Source of the DNA: Glossina fuscipes
Lineage: Eukaryota > Arthropoda > Insecta > Diptera > Glossinidae
Reading direction: 5' to 3'
Length of the DNA stretch: 64,000 nt
NCBI RefSeq assembly: GCF_014805625.2
Contig: NW_023998422.1
Location: forward strand, 10,169,264 to 10,233,263
In this document: piece after piece, positions 1-10,795 of the stretch
How positions within the stretch are numbered: the stretch's first letter is position 1
Layout of the letters: every line of letters starts with the position of its first letter
Position numbers and translations under genes: made by a program
The notes under the pieces: generated by a model
Seen by the model: the letters and a program-made list of their open reading frames with translations, nothing else
What the model was told of the DNA's origin: nothing
Database searches by the model: none

Positions 1-150
1 TTTGTACTTCGATATGTTTTGGTTCAGGGACGAATGCTATTGAAAATAGTCCGTGGCGCATCACTTTGTATTACCTTATTTTGAAAAGTCGTTCTATGAG
101 CAACTTTATTGAACTAAGTAACGGTGGGTAACTTAATGGTAGCTCAAGCC
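1..150 (+). repeat. Truncated internal part of dispersed repeat family B
   Basis: The opening bases match the internal part of the copy at 43991-44630: a 'tgttttg...cgaatgctattgaaaat' block is followed by a 'gaaaagtcgtt' block, as also near 41590-41690. The copy is cut by the window edge. Similarity was judged by eye. Confidence 0.45.
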
Positions 151-1004
151 CCATGATAGGACCTTTTTTTGTTATTAGCTTATTTTTTTTTTTTTTTTTT
201 ATATTGGCCAACCAGCAAATCAAATTTCTTAAAAAAATTGGTCGTTTTCATTTTTGTCTACTAATTTAACTAATGGCAACCGCTAGCAAGCAATAGGTCT
301 CGGTGAAGTAATAAAAATAAAAAAATGCATGAATAAAATTATTTTTGAACACTTTTTGAAATATAAATTAATTGAGAAAAAACATAATTCTCTCCTCTGA
401 AATCGATTACAGTTAAGAAAACGGAGAGCTTAAAATTGTTGATTTTAGTTACGAAAACATTTAGACAAAACCTTTTTCAAATATTAAAGATGTTTAGAAA
501 AATGATTTTATATCATTCGCTAATCAGTCCTAAAAGTATTGAGCTTGTCGCTTGCAGGCTAGCTAGCCTTAGTCTAACAAATGACAATCTATGTAAGTCG
601 TGTCAAATCGAACTTCAATTGACAGTCAATGGTTGACAATCTAACAGCAAATTAAAAGGTTTTGGTTTTTTTTAAAAGCCGACATAAGAAACGGCTCTAC
701 GGAATTTTATGTCGAAAGAGGCAAAAGGCTAGATTAGCTCTGATAATATGTAATTAAAACCAGTCGATGAAGATGTGATAAACCGCTTCCGGTTTCGTTT
801 TGAAATTAATATGTTTTCACTCAAAAAAATCAATCGAAGAAGTTCTCATCCACGCCACGTGACAAATGAGCCAAAAAATCAATCAATTAAATTCTCGCCA
901 AGCAATCTGTTGCGGATTCCAATGTTCTGAAGTTTATTTCCCTTTCGTAAATATGATCTATCACCCGGTCATCAACAGAGCCGGAAGTCTCTCCAACAAC
1001 CGTC

Positions 1005-1130
1005 GAATGCGCAATTCCTAAATGGGTTATCATGTTTTATTGTACCGATACTCTCTACACAGCACTAAATACTGCCTCCATATCTTCTTGATTGAAGTTT
1101 TTCAAAAATAACCCTTTCAAAAGTGGTTTT
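1005..1130 (+). repeat. Diverged dispersed repeat, copy 1
   Basis: Shares an ordered series of blocks with 2338-2475: 'attcctaaa', 'ttttattgtacc', 'actctctacacagcac', 'tactgcctccatatct', then 'ataaccctttcaaaagtgg'. Overall identity looks like 60-70% by eye. No coding frame is shared between the two copies. Confidence 0.4.
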
Positions 1131-2337
1131 GTCAGGTATCTCGAAAATTTTACAAAGGAAATTACAGTCCTTTTGGAAATTGAGGGGGAACCGGCACATA
1201 TTGGCACAAGTGGCATTCCATATAAGGCTTGGTTGATAGTATGACATTTTCCAAAGTTTAGTATTTTTAAAAAACTTTTATTTATAGTGTGTATGAGAGA
1301 ACTAGCGGTACGAAAGAAGTAACTTACCATGTACTCTCACATTCCACCTGACTATGCCCATAAAAATTTTATAGATCTTACTTTTTCAAAATATTTTATT
1401 TTGCAAATTGAAAGGAGAAATTTTAATACTCTTCATCAACAATTGTTTCAATCTTCGAAAAGATTTACAAATAACTTTTTTTGTTTCGATATCCCTCGTT
1501 ACCCACGAGGAAGATTGTTGATCGCATTTAGAAGCTCAGAACGATTAACCAGTTTATAAGTGTCTAGAAAATTATTCGAAGACAAAGGTTGAGCCTTATT
1601 TAATTCCCCTGGCATGGTATCCGCACGATGAGCTAAGGAAATTTAAACAACATGTGTATAACTATCATACTGTTACAGTGCAATATTACTCGCAGACGAA
1701 GTTTTATCCATATTTATATGCTCTGCTGTAGCATCGACAGCCTGATAGCAAAGGCACACAATAATCCAAAGAAATAGGACATTTTTCAATAATTTATTGA
1801 ACATATTTCTCTTGAACAATACAAATAACTGATGATAAAGAAAGAAATGCTTTCACTGAAAAGACTCGAAGGAAACTGATAATTCCGAGGAGAAATTTCC
1901 ATATTATATATAGGATTGTTTTGATAATTAATGGATATTAAAAGATTTCCATCTAATCTATTTGACAGATAACAAGTAAGAAAGTTGTATTCGGCCAAGG
2001 TCGAATCTGTTATACCCCACCACCGTTCATTTTATTATACCTGCGTTAGCTTTATCCGTATCCGTATCCGCTCTTACCTTAAGTTAGAATCAAATTGATT
2101 ATATTATTATTAGGTCAGTAGTAAAGAGCTTTACAAAGGGTTTCCATGAATTCCTTTAAATACAATATACATTTGTTCACACTGGCCGTGGTGGTTTGGT
2201 TTTTTTTTGGGATAGGAAATTTGTGCAATAGTATTACGACTCTAGTGAATAGAAAAAGTATAGAGTCTCTGGGGAAGAACGTCTTGCGAAATACCTTGCA
2301 ATGGAGGACATGATTTCGAATTGACGTAAAGAACGGA

Positions 2338-2475
2338 TTCGTAACTCCTAAAGTTTTTCGGAGGTTTTATCGTACCTGCACTCTACACACTGCACTGCAT
2401 ACTATCCACTCTATCTCCCTCTACTTAGCTTGTCTGAAGCTCCAGAATAACTCTTCCAAAAGGTTTTCATGTAGT
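2338..2475 (+). repeat. Diverged dispersed repeat, copy 2
   Basis: Partner of the repeat at 1005-1130, same orientation, about 1.3 kb away. Shared blocks are 'ttttatcgtacc', 'ctctacacactgcactgca' and 'ataactcttccaaaaggtt'. The spacing suggests an old segmental duplication or two insertions of one family. Confidence 0.4.
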
Positions 2476-3800
2476 GCGGGCGAAACTTTCGTTAACAGCA
2501 CGAAATATCTAAGAGCTTAATATATTGTCGGCATTTTTAATTAGCAATGGCATAGAGATTTGTCATCGCTAGCAACAATAGTTTAATTTATATAAAACAA
2601 CAAAACATATATGTCATGTGTTTGAATTATGAACTTAGGGCCGATGCGTTGTGGCCCAAGGGCGGGCACTATTAAAAATTGGAATTATTCGAGTTGGATT
2701 ATTTTTCGATCATTTCCTTAAGACCTTACTTTGAAAATTCGTTATATGCATAACTGTAGGGTGGTCTGGAGCATAGCCTTTTAACATGTTTTTGATTAAA
2801 TGAATTATCTGAAAAGTTCATTTAACTGTACTCAGCATCATTTCATAAGAAAGGAAAGATAAAAGACCCAAATATGTTATATAAACATAGAACAATATAC
2901 TTAAGTAAAACAATTAAGAAAATTAGTAGGGGATTCTAACAATAAACTTTTAATTCCCATTTATATGATATTTGGTCGCAATATAAGGGGAAGGTCATTC
3001 AACTTGAAATATCTCATACATAAATCGTATAACATTTTAAACTTAAACTTAAAAAGTGCTTTTGTGACACTATCCGTTCCACTAGCTGATTGAGATGCGA
3101 GATTAAGGTTCACTTTCTGGATCGATAGAAGCTTGTCTACTCGTCCATCGATCTGTGCATCCGCACATGTATATATATATATATATGCACATATATATAT
3201 GTGCGTTGGAATATTTCTCGAAAGAATAAATTTCAATAGCGATTATTACGCAAATTATTATTAATTATAACCCTTACAAGTTCTGCAAAGGAACCCAGCC
3301 TTAATTATAGCAATTAATTGTTGTTTAACCCTCTCTGATGAACTTTAAAAACTCGTTCAACACTTCTAATCTTTTTACTCTTATATCTCTTCTTTTTTTT
3401 TTTTTCTCTTCCCTAATTTTTTGAACATAACAAAGAAAGTTTGAGGGAAAGTATTTTATATTTGTTATTATCTATGTAACAGTCATAACTAGACTTCAGA
3501 AAGATTTTAGCAGATATTCTTTCGTAATGCAAAGCGTTGGTTGATCTCACTTGCGTCGATCATTTTGTTTGGAGATAGGGAAAAAAAAAATAAAAAAATA
3601 TTTCACTGGAAGTGTTGCCCAACATTCGTTATACATTTCGCCCACCAATATATGAATGTGACGCCAAAGAAAAGTTGATCATTTGAGGTAAACCAGTCAT
3701 GGAGCCATTTTCATCCATTGTCGTAAGAAATGAACCGCTGCTCAGTAAGTGCTAATAAAAAAAATAATAATATTCAAAATGTAAGCATTTTACGTGGCAA

Positions 3801-3867
3801 GCTCGCTTCTCTGTTCCAACAAGTTCGCCTCTCTGTTCCAACAAGTTCGCCTTTCTGTTCCAACAAG
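3801..3867. repeat. 22-bp tandem repeat, three copies
   Basis: Three almost identical 22-bp units built on 'ctctgttccaacaagttcgc' follow one another and decay at both ends. They lie inside a spurious open frame. No function is visible. Confidence 0.75.
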
Positions 3868-4367
3868 AAAAAATTAAAGGTCGCAAACGCTCAACGCTTA
3901 ATGCACCGCCCCATGTCAAGCAGCATACCGCCATATATTTATTTATTTATCTTATCTTATGTATGTCTATATTATAAGCATTTATATTACATATATATAT
4001 ATATATATATTTTATTAATAAGCGGGGCTATATTTATTATTGCAAATATTATTATAGTTTTAAATTATGTTCATAATGGTGTAGGCCTACAGGAGAGTCA
4101 GCCATTTAAAAAAAATTTTGCAACGCTGCTATCACAGTAGTACCTCCAGTAGTACCTCAAGGATGCTGTGGAAATCCGTGATAAGAATTCTAATCTATCA
4201 ATTTCCCTTTTTAGATATAAGAATACTAAGAGTAGCACATTTTGAAGTGTTTAAGATTGTTTAGGAAGGTGTGTATATTTTTTTTTTTTTAACTCTCATC
4301 AATTTTGAAGTCTTTAAAAGTGTATTGCAAAGCGAATCATGTCCCACTGTAGCATTTTTCCTTGTTA

Positions 4368-4450
4368 TACCCAATACTACGAGTGGTGCTAAGTTTGTGC
4401 GGACGTAAGTAATACCTAGGAGGGCTTAAGATGGACCGCCCAATTGTTCA
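4368..4450 (+). repeat. 5' end of dispersed repeat family B
   Basis: Begins with 'ttatacccaatac' and continues 'aagtttgtgcggacgtaag' and 'cttaagatggacc', which is the left end of the repeat family described at 43991-44630. Only the 5' portion is recognisable; the downstream GTCY-rich part is missing. Confidence 0.5.
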
Positions 4451-4719
4451 GCTGACACGCCAAGCTCTCCAGTCCACATTGAACGAAATGAATAGGAGCC
4501 ACACGAACATCTTATTTTTACTATCAAATATTTAGCCAATTTTCACTGATTGCATGAAAGTGTAATTCCCTTGTTATCTTTTGAAATCATTTAATCTGAA
4601 AATAAAAGAGATTATACGGAAGGGCTCATCTTTTCAATATCGGCTTGATAAATTAGCAAATTTAAATTTAAAACATTAATAATTTAAAATTAATGAATCA
4701 TGAGAAACTGAAAGTAAGA

Positions 4720-5128
4720 TTAAAGCAAATTTGAAATATGGTTTTCAAGTTTTTTCCCTTTTTCTAATGTTGATGTGGCATCGTTCAGACGATTACGTAT
4801 CTTCTGCAAAAGGTCTTCGTGCTTTTTACTCCAATATTGTATCTCTGTGTGGAATTTATGAAAGCCTTCCTCCTCGCGGCGTAATTGTTTCAAGTCCTCG
4901 TCCCACTCCATGGCTAAACGATTATTTTGAGCACGAAGTTGCTTCAAGTTTTATCTCAGGTGAGTTGGAACTGGGCTGCAGGTTGGAGCGCACTGTTTTC
5001 CACTGTTTACTCACATTAAGCAAAATCTCTAGAAGTGAACAACGCGACAAAGTCTTAAAATTGTGCAGTTGGACATTTGAACATTTGGTGTGATGCCAAT
5101 TGGAAGGGGTAACAGGGTATTTTACCAT
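4720..5128 (-). CDS. Small two-exon coiled-coil protein, unidentified
   Basis: Two minus-strand exons, 5128-5015 and 4941-4720, join across a 73-bp intron (donor GTGAGT, acceptor AAG) in phase 0 and give a 111-residue protein. Without the splice, the upstream frame runs into a stop and the downstream one is preceded by TAA, so the intron model explains both pieces. Residues from about 39 to 105 are almost entirely charged helix (QLRAQNNRLAMEW, then DEDLKQLRREEEGFHKF) with regular hydrophobic spacing, the pattern of a coiled coil such as a kinetochore, augmin or tethering subunit; no family can be named. The first 38 residues are not helical and contain WHH and two cysteines. The start ATG at 5128 is the first in frame, but an upstream exon is possible. 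It lies about 270 bp downstream of the Sec12-like pseudogene on the same strand. Confidence 0.45.
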
Positions 5129-5397
5129 GGAACACGAATCCCATCACTTGCATAGCAAAATAAGATGCGGTCAATAAATTGCACGATAAATGTAATATAT
5201 ATTCTTTTTCATATAAACTCTGATTAAGAAAAACGTCATCTTTAGATTAGCAAGTGATTTATGCTAAAAAATACAAAAGTTGAAAATTCTTTAAATCGAA
5301 TATTCATTATCGCCAACCAAGCAGGAGTGGTGCCCGGAATATATCAGAAAAAAACGATTATAACGTCGACAGCAATTAAAAGCAGAAAGTAACTTAC

Positions 5398-5847
5398 GTC
5401 GTTGTTGCAAGCTATGAATGCAAACTTTATTGTCAACAGTTATTGATAGAACAGCAGTGTCGCTAGATACTGGCGGTACCTTCTTCGTTTGTAACAGGTA
5501 AAGACTGCAGTCCCGTCATAAACATAGAATGAGCATTGTCGACATGCAGTACGCGCTGTTAAACAAGAAATGGAAGAGAATTATGTTGTGCTTGTAGTTC
5601 GAATATTTTAACAAGCAATCTGCGGCAGCTTTTTTAAAAAGTTGATGTAAGAGAAGCACATCTCAGCATTTCCGGCACTACTCACAAGGCTTTTGTCTTA
5701 CCCGAGATGTAAGTCTACGAATTTTGACTGCAAATAATTTTATCCTCAATAGCTTACCTATAAACTAAAATCGATATACATGGAAACACTGGCAGAAAAC
5801 ATTGTACCAATTGCAGCGAAGCGACCATTATCACGAAGGCTGCTTCC
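5398..5847 (-). pseudogene. Sec12/PREB-like broken gene fragment (two exons)
   Basis: Sec12/PREB is the ER-membrane exchange factor that activates Sar1 for COPII budding; it is a beta-propeller followed by one membrane helix. Two minus-strand exon remnants resemble the last propeller blades. Exon A (about 5847-5758) reads RDNGRFAAIGTMFSASVSMY and ends at a GTAAGC donor. Exon B (5555-5398) follows a 'tttaacag' acceptor, reads VLHVDNAHSMFMTGL, then VLSITVDNKVCIHSL, and ends at a GTAAGT donor. Phases agree (A ends and B starts at phase 0). Two lesions are visible: exon A ends in TAG where family members have a Gln codon just before Arg-Val-Leu, and exon B has one extra base after the Glu-Glu-Gly codons. 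Upstream of RDNGRF the frame is interrupted, and no membrane-helix exon follows. Retained introns mean a DNA-level duplicate, not a retrocopy. The assignment is from remembered family pattern, not a search. Confidence 0.55.
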
Positions 5848-6237
5848 ACACAACCGCAAAGTACAAGAATGTGCAGAGCCTGATTTTCACGGTTTTCCGC
5901 ACCACCTTTGGCGTACCGTGATAGGCGCGTTGCCAATTGTTTTAAATGACTGGCTTCCCAATAGTCATACACCATTATATACACAATTAGAAATTACAAT
6001 ATTATTTACAATAATAATAATAATACATAATAATATATAGTAATACATAGTAATACGTAAAAATATGAAATAAATAAAAAGCCCCGCTAATACATACATA
6101 CATAATGATACATAATATACATATAAAACAAATAAAAAAAAAAAATGTAAACGCGTAAGACCGCTGTGTGCTGACATCTGCGAAAGAAAAATATTGGGAT
6201 TAATAAATTTTATATACAAAGATGATCACAAACTTAC

Positions 6238-6580
6238 CATTGGCCTAAGGAAGTATCCCATTCTGCTGAAACGATGAGTGGAGGTGCATGGAAGGAAGCA
6301 TGCTCTTTAATTTAAAATAAAATAAAAAGATATGAATAAATTATACATAATAATAAGTAAGGATAAATGCAAACTTACCTTTAGCATGCAGCGAATTTTC
6401 ATCGATCTTTTCCCTCCGTACTGCTTCCGCGGATGTTGTTGGTCCATCGTCGTTTCTATTCCTTAAATTATACCTACGCTTATTGGGGCTTTTTTCAGAT
6501 AATGATTGATCTCTCTGAATGTCCGTCTGTACGTCCATACGTTCTTTAGTCTGTTCGTTCTTAGTTTCAGAAAAACCCAA
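6238..6580 (-). CDS. Two minus-strand exons of unidentified gene (partial)
   Basis: An open stretch ending at 6379 with a perfect donor (CTAAAG then GTAAGT) is followed by a 67-bp exon at 6304-6238 with an AG acceptor and another GTAAGT donor. Phases match (1 in, 2 out) and the joined frame stays open: a hydrophilic segment with NKRRYNLRNRNDDGPTT, then HASFHAPPLIVSAEWDTSLG. If the next acceptor is the one at about 6181 ('ctttcgcag'), the split codon becomes TGA and the protein ends there. The 5' end is unclear: the MADF-like block at 6620-6979 is in the same frame but two stop codons separate them and no donor is obvious. I do not recognise the protein. It may be a decayed gene. Confidence 0.35.
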
Positions 6581-6619
6581 CCCAATTGTATTTTAAAATA
6601 TTCTCAATATCTGGCTCAA

Positions 6620-6979
6620 TCAATCAATGATTGAGTCCTCTATTTCAACGCGGCTTTCCCCGTAAGCTAATATATCGTTTGAGATCCTATTGGCAGCATG
6701 CTGCAATCCTAATTTGATCGCGTACCAGAAATACGCGCCCAGTCTCGTACATCGCGTTCCCTTTCGATTTTTGTTAAGGCGATTGAGACTTCTTCTTCTT
6801 CTTGTTTGCCATTTTGAACAGACATCTCCTACAATTACGATCATGTTCGTTTTATCCGTCCGTTCGTCGGCTAACTCCTTCCCACATTTTTGCCAATTTA
6901 TATATTTGTTGTCTAGACCCCACGACTCCGGATATTTTTTTAAAGCTTCGCTAAAGAGGACATTAGAGATTAACACCAT
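6620..6979 (-). CDS. MADF-like DNA-binding block, partial or decayed
   Basis: A 119-residue open frame begins with a MADF-like pattern: [14 protein letters not shown], a spacer, GKELADE, then [20 protein letters not shown], with the Trp and basic positions expected of the MADF (Myb/SANT-like) fold. It is followed by [21 protein letters not shown] proteins are fly transcription regulators, and related domains also occur in Harbinger-type transposons, so this could be a host exon or part of an element. The frame ends in TGA at 6620 and resumes in phase with the exons at 6580-6238 after a second stop, which suggests decay or a missed intron. It lies head-to-head with the piggyBac relic, separated by a TA-rich spacer. 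Confidence 0.35.
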   Translation of the reverse strand: MVLISNVLFSEALKKYPESWGLDNKYINWQKCGKELADERTDKTNMIVIVGDVCSKWQTRRRRSLNRLNKNRKGTRCTRLGAYFWYAIKLGLQHAANRISNDILAYGESRVEIEDSIID

Positions 6980-7160
6980 TTTGATATAAATAATATTATG
7001 ATATAATATAAATATATATAATATAATATTTTAATATAATACAAATAATTGATGTAATATGAAAGTTTATATATCCTGAAGAGAAGAAAAGAAAAAAAAT
7101 GAAATAACATTGACTGGACTGTATCTTTAGCAGAGTTGAATGTGTTTGTAGCAATTTTAT

Positions 7161-8185
7161 ATGCGCCCAAATTTTTCCTCTGAGACAATGAGGAGAAATA
7201 AATTCACCGAAATTATTCGGGTAATTCGGTTCGATAAGAAAGATGCAAGAAGCCAAAGATTGCAAACAGATAAATTTGCATTAGTTTCAGAGGTGTTGAA
7301 TAAATTCAGCAAGAGTCAAATGTGTTATAAACCAGGTGCTACCATTACAGTTGATGAGCAATTATTCCCGATCAAGGTCAGATGTAGTTTTACGCAGTAC
7401 ATGCCAAAAAAGCCAAATAAGTTTCGCATAAAATTCTGGTTGTCGTCGGATGTAAAAAGTAAATATGTTGTAAATGCATTTACCTACCTAGGAAAAGATC
7501 AAATGAGATTATCCGTATCTTTAGGTGAATTTGTTGTCCTAAAACTAATAGATCCATACATTAGTTGCGGGAGAACAGTTACAACAGATAATTTCTTTAC
7601 AAGTTTGTTATTAGCAACAAAACTAATAAAGAAAAAAACTTCCTTAGTCGGCACAATTAAATAAAATAAGAGAGAGAACTACCTAAACATGCAAAATCAA
7701 AAATGGGAAGCATGTTTCGTTTCTCGACAGTACTTTATAAAACGGAAAAATTGTACTTTGACCATATACAAGAGTAAATCCAATAAAAACATAAATCAGT
7801 GGAAATTGAAGAGGATTGCAAACGTTTACCTGAAACGGTTACATTTCATAACAATACCAAATTTGGCGTAGATGTCACGGATCAAATGGCACGGAAATAT
7901 GCTGTGAAAGCTGGATTCCGAAGGTGGCCATTACAAGTGCTTTACAATATCCTAGATCTTGCCGGTATAAATGCCTGGATATTATATAAGGAAACAACAG
8001 GAGAGAATATCTCACGGATATACATTTCATTCCAATTATCCGAAGAACTTGCAATGGACTACAAAGAAATAACCAGTCGATCTACAGTTCAAGCAGATGG
8101 AACATCATCATCGTCGAAATCGTCGCAGAACCAGACACATATTTCGTTGAAATGTAAATGGTGTCAAACAATATTTGTGGTATAG
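7161..8185 (+). mobile_element. piggyBac transposase relic, copy 1
   Basis: This codes for the central and C-terminal parts of a piggyBac (DDE_Tnp_1_7) transposase, an enzyme that moves DNA by cut-and-paste at TTAA. All three catalytic-Asp contexts can be seen: TVDEQLF near 7350, TTDNFFTS near 7582 and GVDVTDQMARKY near 7865. The C-terminus has the family's serine-rich spacer followed by the start of a cysteine motif (KCKWCQ). The frame is broken: a stop at about 7662 and shifts around 7665-7800 split it, and the N-terminal portion (roughly 200-250 residues in typical members) is absent upstream. It is therefore not active. A related copy lies at 10430-10795. Confidence 0.8.
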
Positions 8186-8559
8186 GCCATAAACGAGTCC
8201 CTGGTAAATGTTCTGCTAAAATAACTGTAACTTGCAAAAAATAAAATTGATTTTATAAATTCTTGTTGCTATTCTATTATTATTATTATTATTATTTAGA
8301 CTATATTCAATTTTTGTCCATGAAAATAGAAAATATATAAAACCTAAAAATTGCTGTCTTTTCTTAAATGTCTTGGTAATTTAAGAAGCACGTCATTTTG
8401 ACGGCTCTGGTAGAAGTAGGTATACCTTAATCGCCGGTAGTTCTAGGGTTAAAAGCCCTTTGAGTATGCTATCTTAACACAATTAATCAAATAAAGTCCT
8501 AATTTTGAACCACTTTTTTATGGCATTTGTCTATCTTTTAACTTTCCATTCACCTCGGA

Positions 8560-9803
8560 TGAATTCCCCGTTACGTCTGGCGTACCTCAAGGAAGTCACT
8601 TAGGTCCCATTTTATTTAGTTTATACATTAACGATCTCCCATCGGTGGTTAATTCCAGCCAGATCTTAATGTATGCTGATGATGTGAAACTGTTTTCTTC
8701 CTTCTCTGTTGAATCGCAATCACATCAGCTTCAAGGTGATTTGGATAATTTTGTTGCATAGTGCTCTTTGAATCTGCTGAAACTAAATCTTCCTTCTCAA
8801 GAAGAAAGTCATTCATTACTCAGTATTTCATAGATTCGCATAAGTTGGAGGATGTCGATTCGATCACAGATTTAGGCGTTCTATTTGACCATAGGTTACG
8901 TTTTAACTTGCATATTGAGCTCTCGATTAGTAAAGCTAGGTCAGCGCTTGGTTTTATAAAAAGAGCTTGATGATCCTTACATTACGGAAAGGCTGTACAT
9001 GTGTTTGGTTAGACCCATACTCGAGTATGCCTCAGTTGTGTCGTCCCCTTCATAGACGTGCTACGTAGATTCAATCGAATCTGTTCAAAAGCAATTCTTG
9101 CTGTTTGCCCTTAGAAATTTGGGTTGGGATCCGGTTGCCTCTCTTCCTCCATATGAAAATAGGTTGCTTCTGCTTTCCCTACCGTCTCTTGAGAAACCTA
9201 GATTTGTTCTTGGCGGTTCCTTTCTAATTAAAGTAATAAATGGTGCCATTGACTCGCCTTCATTACTTGATGAAATAAGCTTTAATGTCCCTAATCGCTT
9301 CTCTAGGCACTTTATCTTGGTTAAGCTTAGTCAGTGTAAATTTAATTATGAGCAGTTCAATCCGCTCAGAGTCGTTTGCAAGAACCTAAATGACGTCTAC
9401 CACTTATTCTCGTTATCGGACTCTTTAAAGTCCATTAAAGCAACATTGCCTAATACGCGCGATTTACCTATGTCGTATTTAAATTAGCTTTTATCCTAAA
9501 AAATCGTTACGTTTCGAAAATGAATTATTGTCAATTTATTATCGGTTGCCAGGCTTATGCATGTTTGCGATGGTGTAGGGGTTCATTTGCAATTTGATCC
9601 TGTACCGGTTGTAAGTGTGTCCCTATGCTGATAGTATACATGCTTTTTTCTTTTTCTTTTTTTTTCTTCTTATTTGTTTTATTATACTTATACTAATTTT
9701 TTTTATTAATTAATATAAGTTTTGCATTAAGAGCCAATTGAACTCGACTGTTATTTGTTTAGTTGAGCTTCTAGTATAAGTAGAATATATGAATAAATAA
9801 ATA
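8560..9803 (+). mobile_element. Jockey-like non-LTR retrotransposon, 5'-truncated
   Basis: The reverse-transcriptase core is visible as SGVPQGSHLGPILFSLYIND from about 8574 and the catalytic YADD at 8672-8683. A C-terminal region at 9098-9487 has the typical run YENRLLLLSLPSLEK, with NVPNRFSR. Frameshifts and stops separate these blocks. A pyrimidine-rich 3' UTR (9640-9720) and a terminal 'aataaataaataa' tail at about 9790-9803 mark the 3' end. The 5' part (ORF1, endonuclease and N-terminal RT) is missing, as usual for incomplete reverse transcription. Confidence 0.75.
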
Positions 9804-10429
9804 AGAGGGAGAAACTCTTAAAATTCTTATTAATGACTTCTTTGATATGCTGAAAAATGAAAAAACGACCTTACTTTTTTAAATTCAATTTATTAAATTT
9901 ATATTTTTTACATCTTTTCACAATAATTTCAAATTATAACCAATAATTTTAAATTATAACTAAATTAAATATAAATTTTAAATTAATATTAATTATAAAC
10001 TAAATGATATTGGCTGCGTCTTTTGTTTTTTTTTGCTTTTTTTTTTTTATTTATTTTTTAAACACATTTAGACTTTAATTTTAAATCAAGATTTATTTTC
10101 TGTTTACTTTTTTCCAAACTATAACGTTAACGTTTTTAAGAACCACATGCTCATTGCTATTGTTTCGATATTTTCAATAATACTTGACAAAGTGGCATGT
10201 GCCCAAAATTCACGCAATGAGTAGTGGTAGAAGAAGTTGATAGAAAACACAAGTTCATAATTAACAAATAAGCAAACAACATTCGGTTGTGACCTAAAAA
10301 AGGCGGAAAAGAAAAAAAAAGTCTTGAATTTTCATACTCCATAAAATTGGAAAGAAAAGATGTTTCTAGTTCTTGCCGCAATAGGCGTGTTGAGCATTGT
10401 AGTTGTGTTCTTCTTGGGCTGTAAGCCAT
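9804..10429. other. AT-rich spacer, nothing recognised
   Basis: Very A+T-rich sequence with short direct repeats ('aaattataac' around 9935-9965) and T-runs near 10020-10060. A 107-codon minus-strand frame at 10157-10480 has no family features and overlaps the second piggyBac relic. Nothing here supports a gene. Confidence 0.5.
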
Positions 10430-10795
10430 ATCCACATCACTGTTCCTATTTAGGAGAAGACGAGGCTCGAAATGTATCAACCTCTCTTAGGGAATTTGTC
10501 GTAATGAAACTTCTTGAACTGTATACCATGACGGGGAGAACTGTAACAACTGATAATTTTTTTACAAGTGTTCCTTTTAGCGTTAAAATTAAGATCTAAA
10601 AATACTTCGGTGGTTGGAACAATACGCGCAAACAAGAGGGAGCTGCCGAAAATTTGCAAACTGAATAAAGATACAATGGCGCGTTTCTCCACGTTGTTGT
10701 ACCAATCCAACGGATCCACACTTACAGTTTCTAAGAGCAAACCAAATAAAAAAGTATTTATACAAAGTATAAAACATAAACAAATCCGACCATAG
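10430..10795 (+). mobile_element. piggyBac transposase relic, copy 2
   Basis: A shorter relic of the same family as 7161-8185. It contains LREFVVMKLLELYTM, then GRTVTTDNFFTS at about 10530-10565 (second catalytic Asp), and after a frameshift near 10570 continues KNTSVVGTIRANKRELP. The first and third catalytic regions are absent. Divergence from copy 1 shows that they are separate insertions and not halves of one element. Confidence 0.75.

Larger units (their letters stand above)
1..4719. other. Gene-free repeat-rich leader
   Basis: I find no convincing gene here. Open frames are short, lack family motifs and often run through TA-rich simple repeats (about 3168-3205 and 3990-4010). The stretch contains a truncated copy of the dispersed repeat seen near 44.2 kb (start of window), two diverged copies of another repeat (about 1005-1130 and 2338-2475), a small 22-bp tandem repeat and the 5' end of a family B repeat near 4368. 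Confidence 0.6.

Noticed and set aside
3730..4140. 136-codon plus-strand frame
   Set aside because: It runs through a 22-bp tandem repeat and a (TA)n tract, and has no domain or codon bias.
5780..6040. 86-codon plus-strand frame beginning METLAENIVP
   Set aside because: It lies antisense over the Sec12-like exon remnant, and its end is microsatellite.
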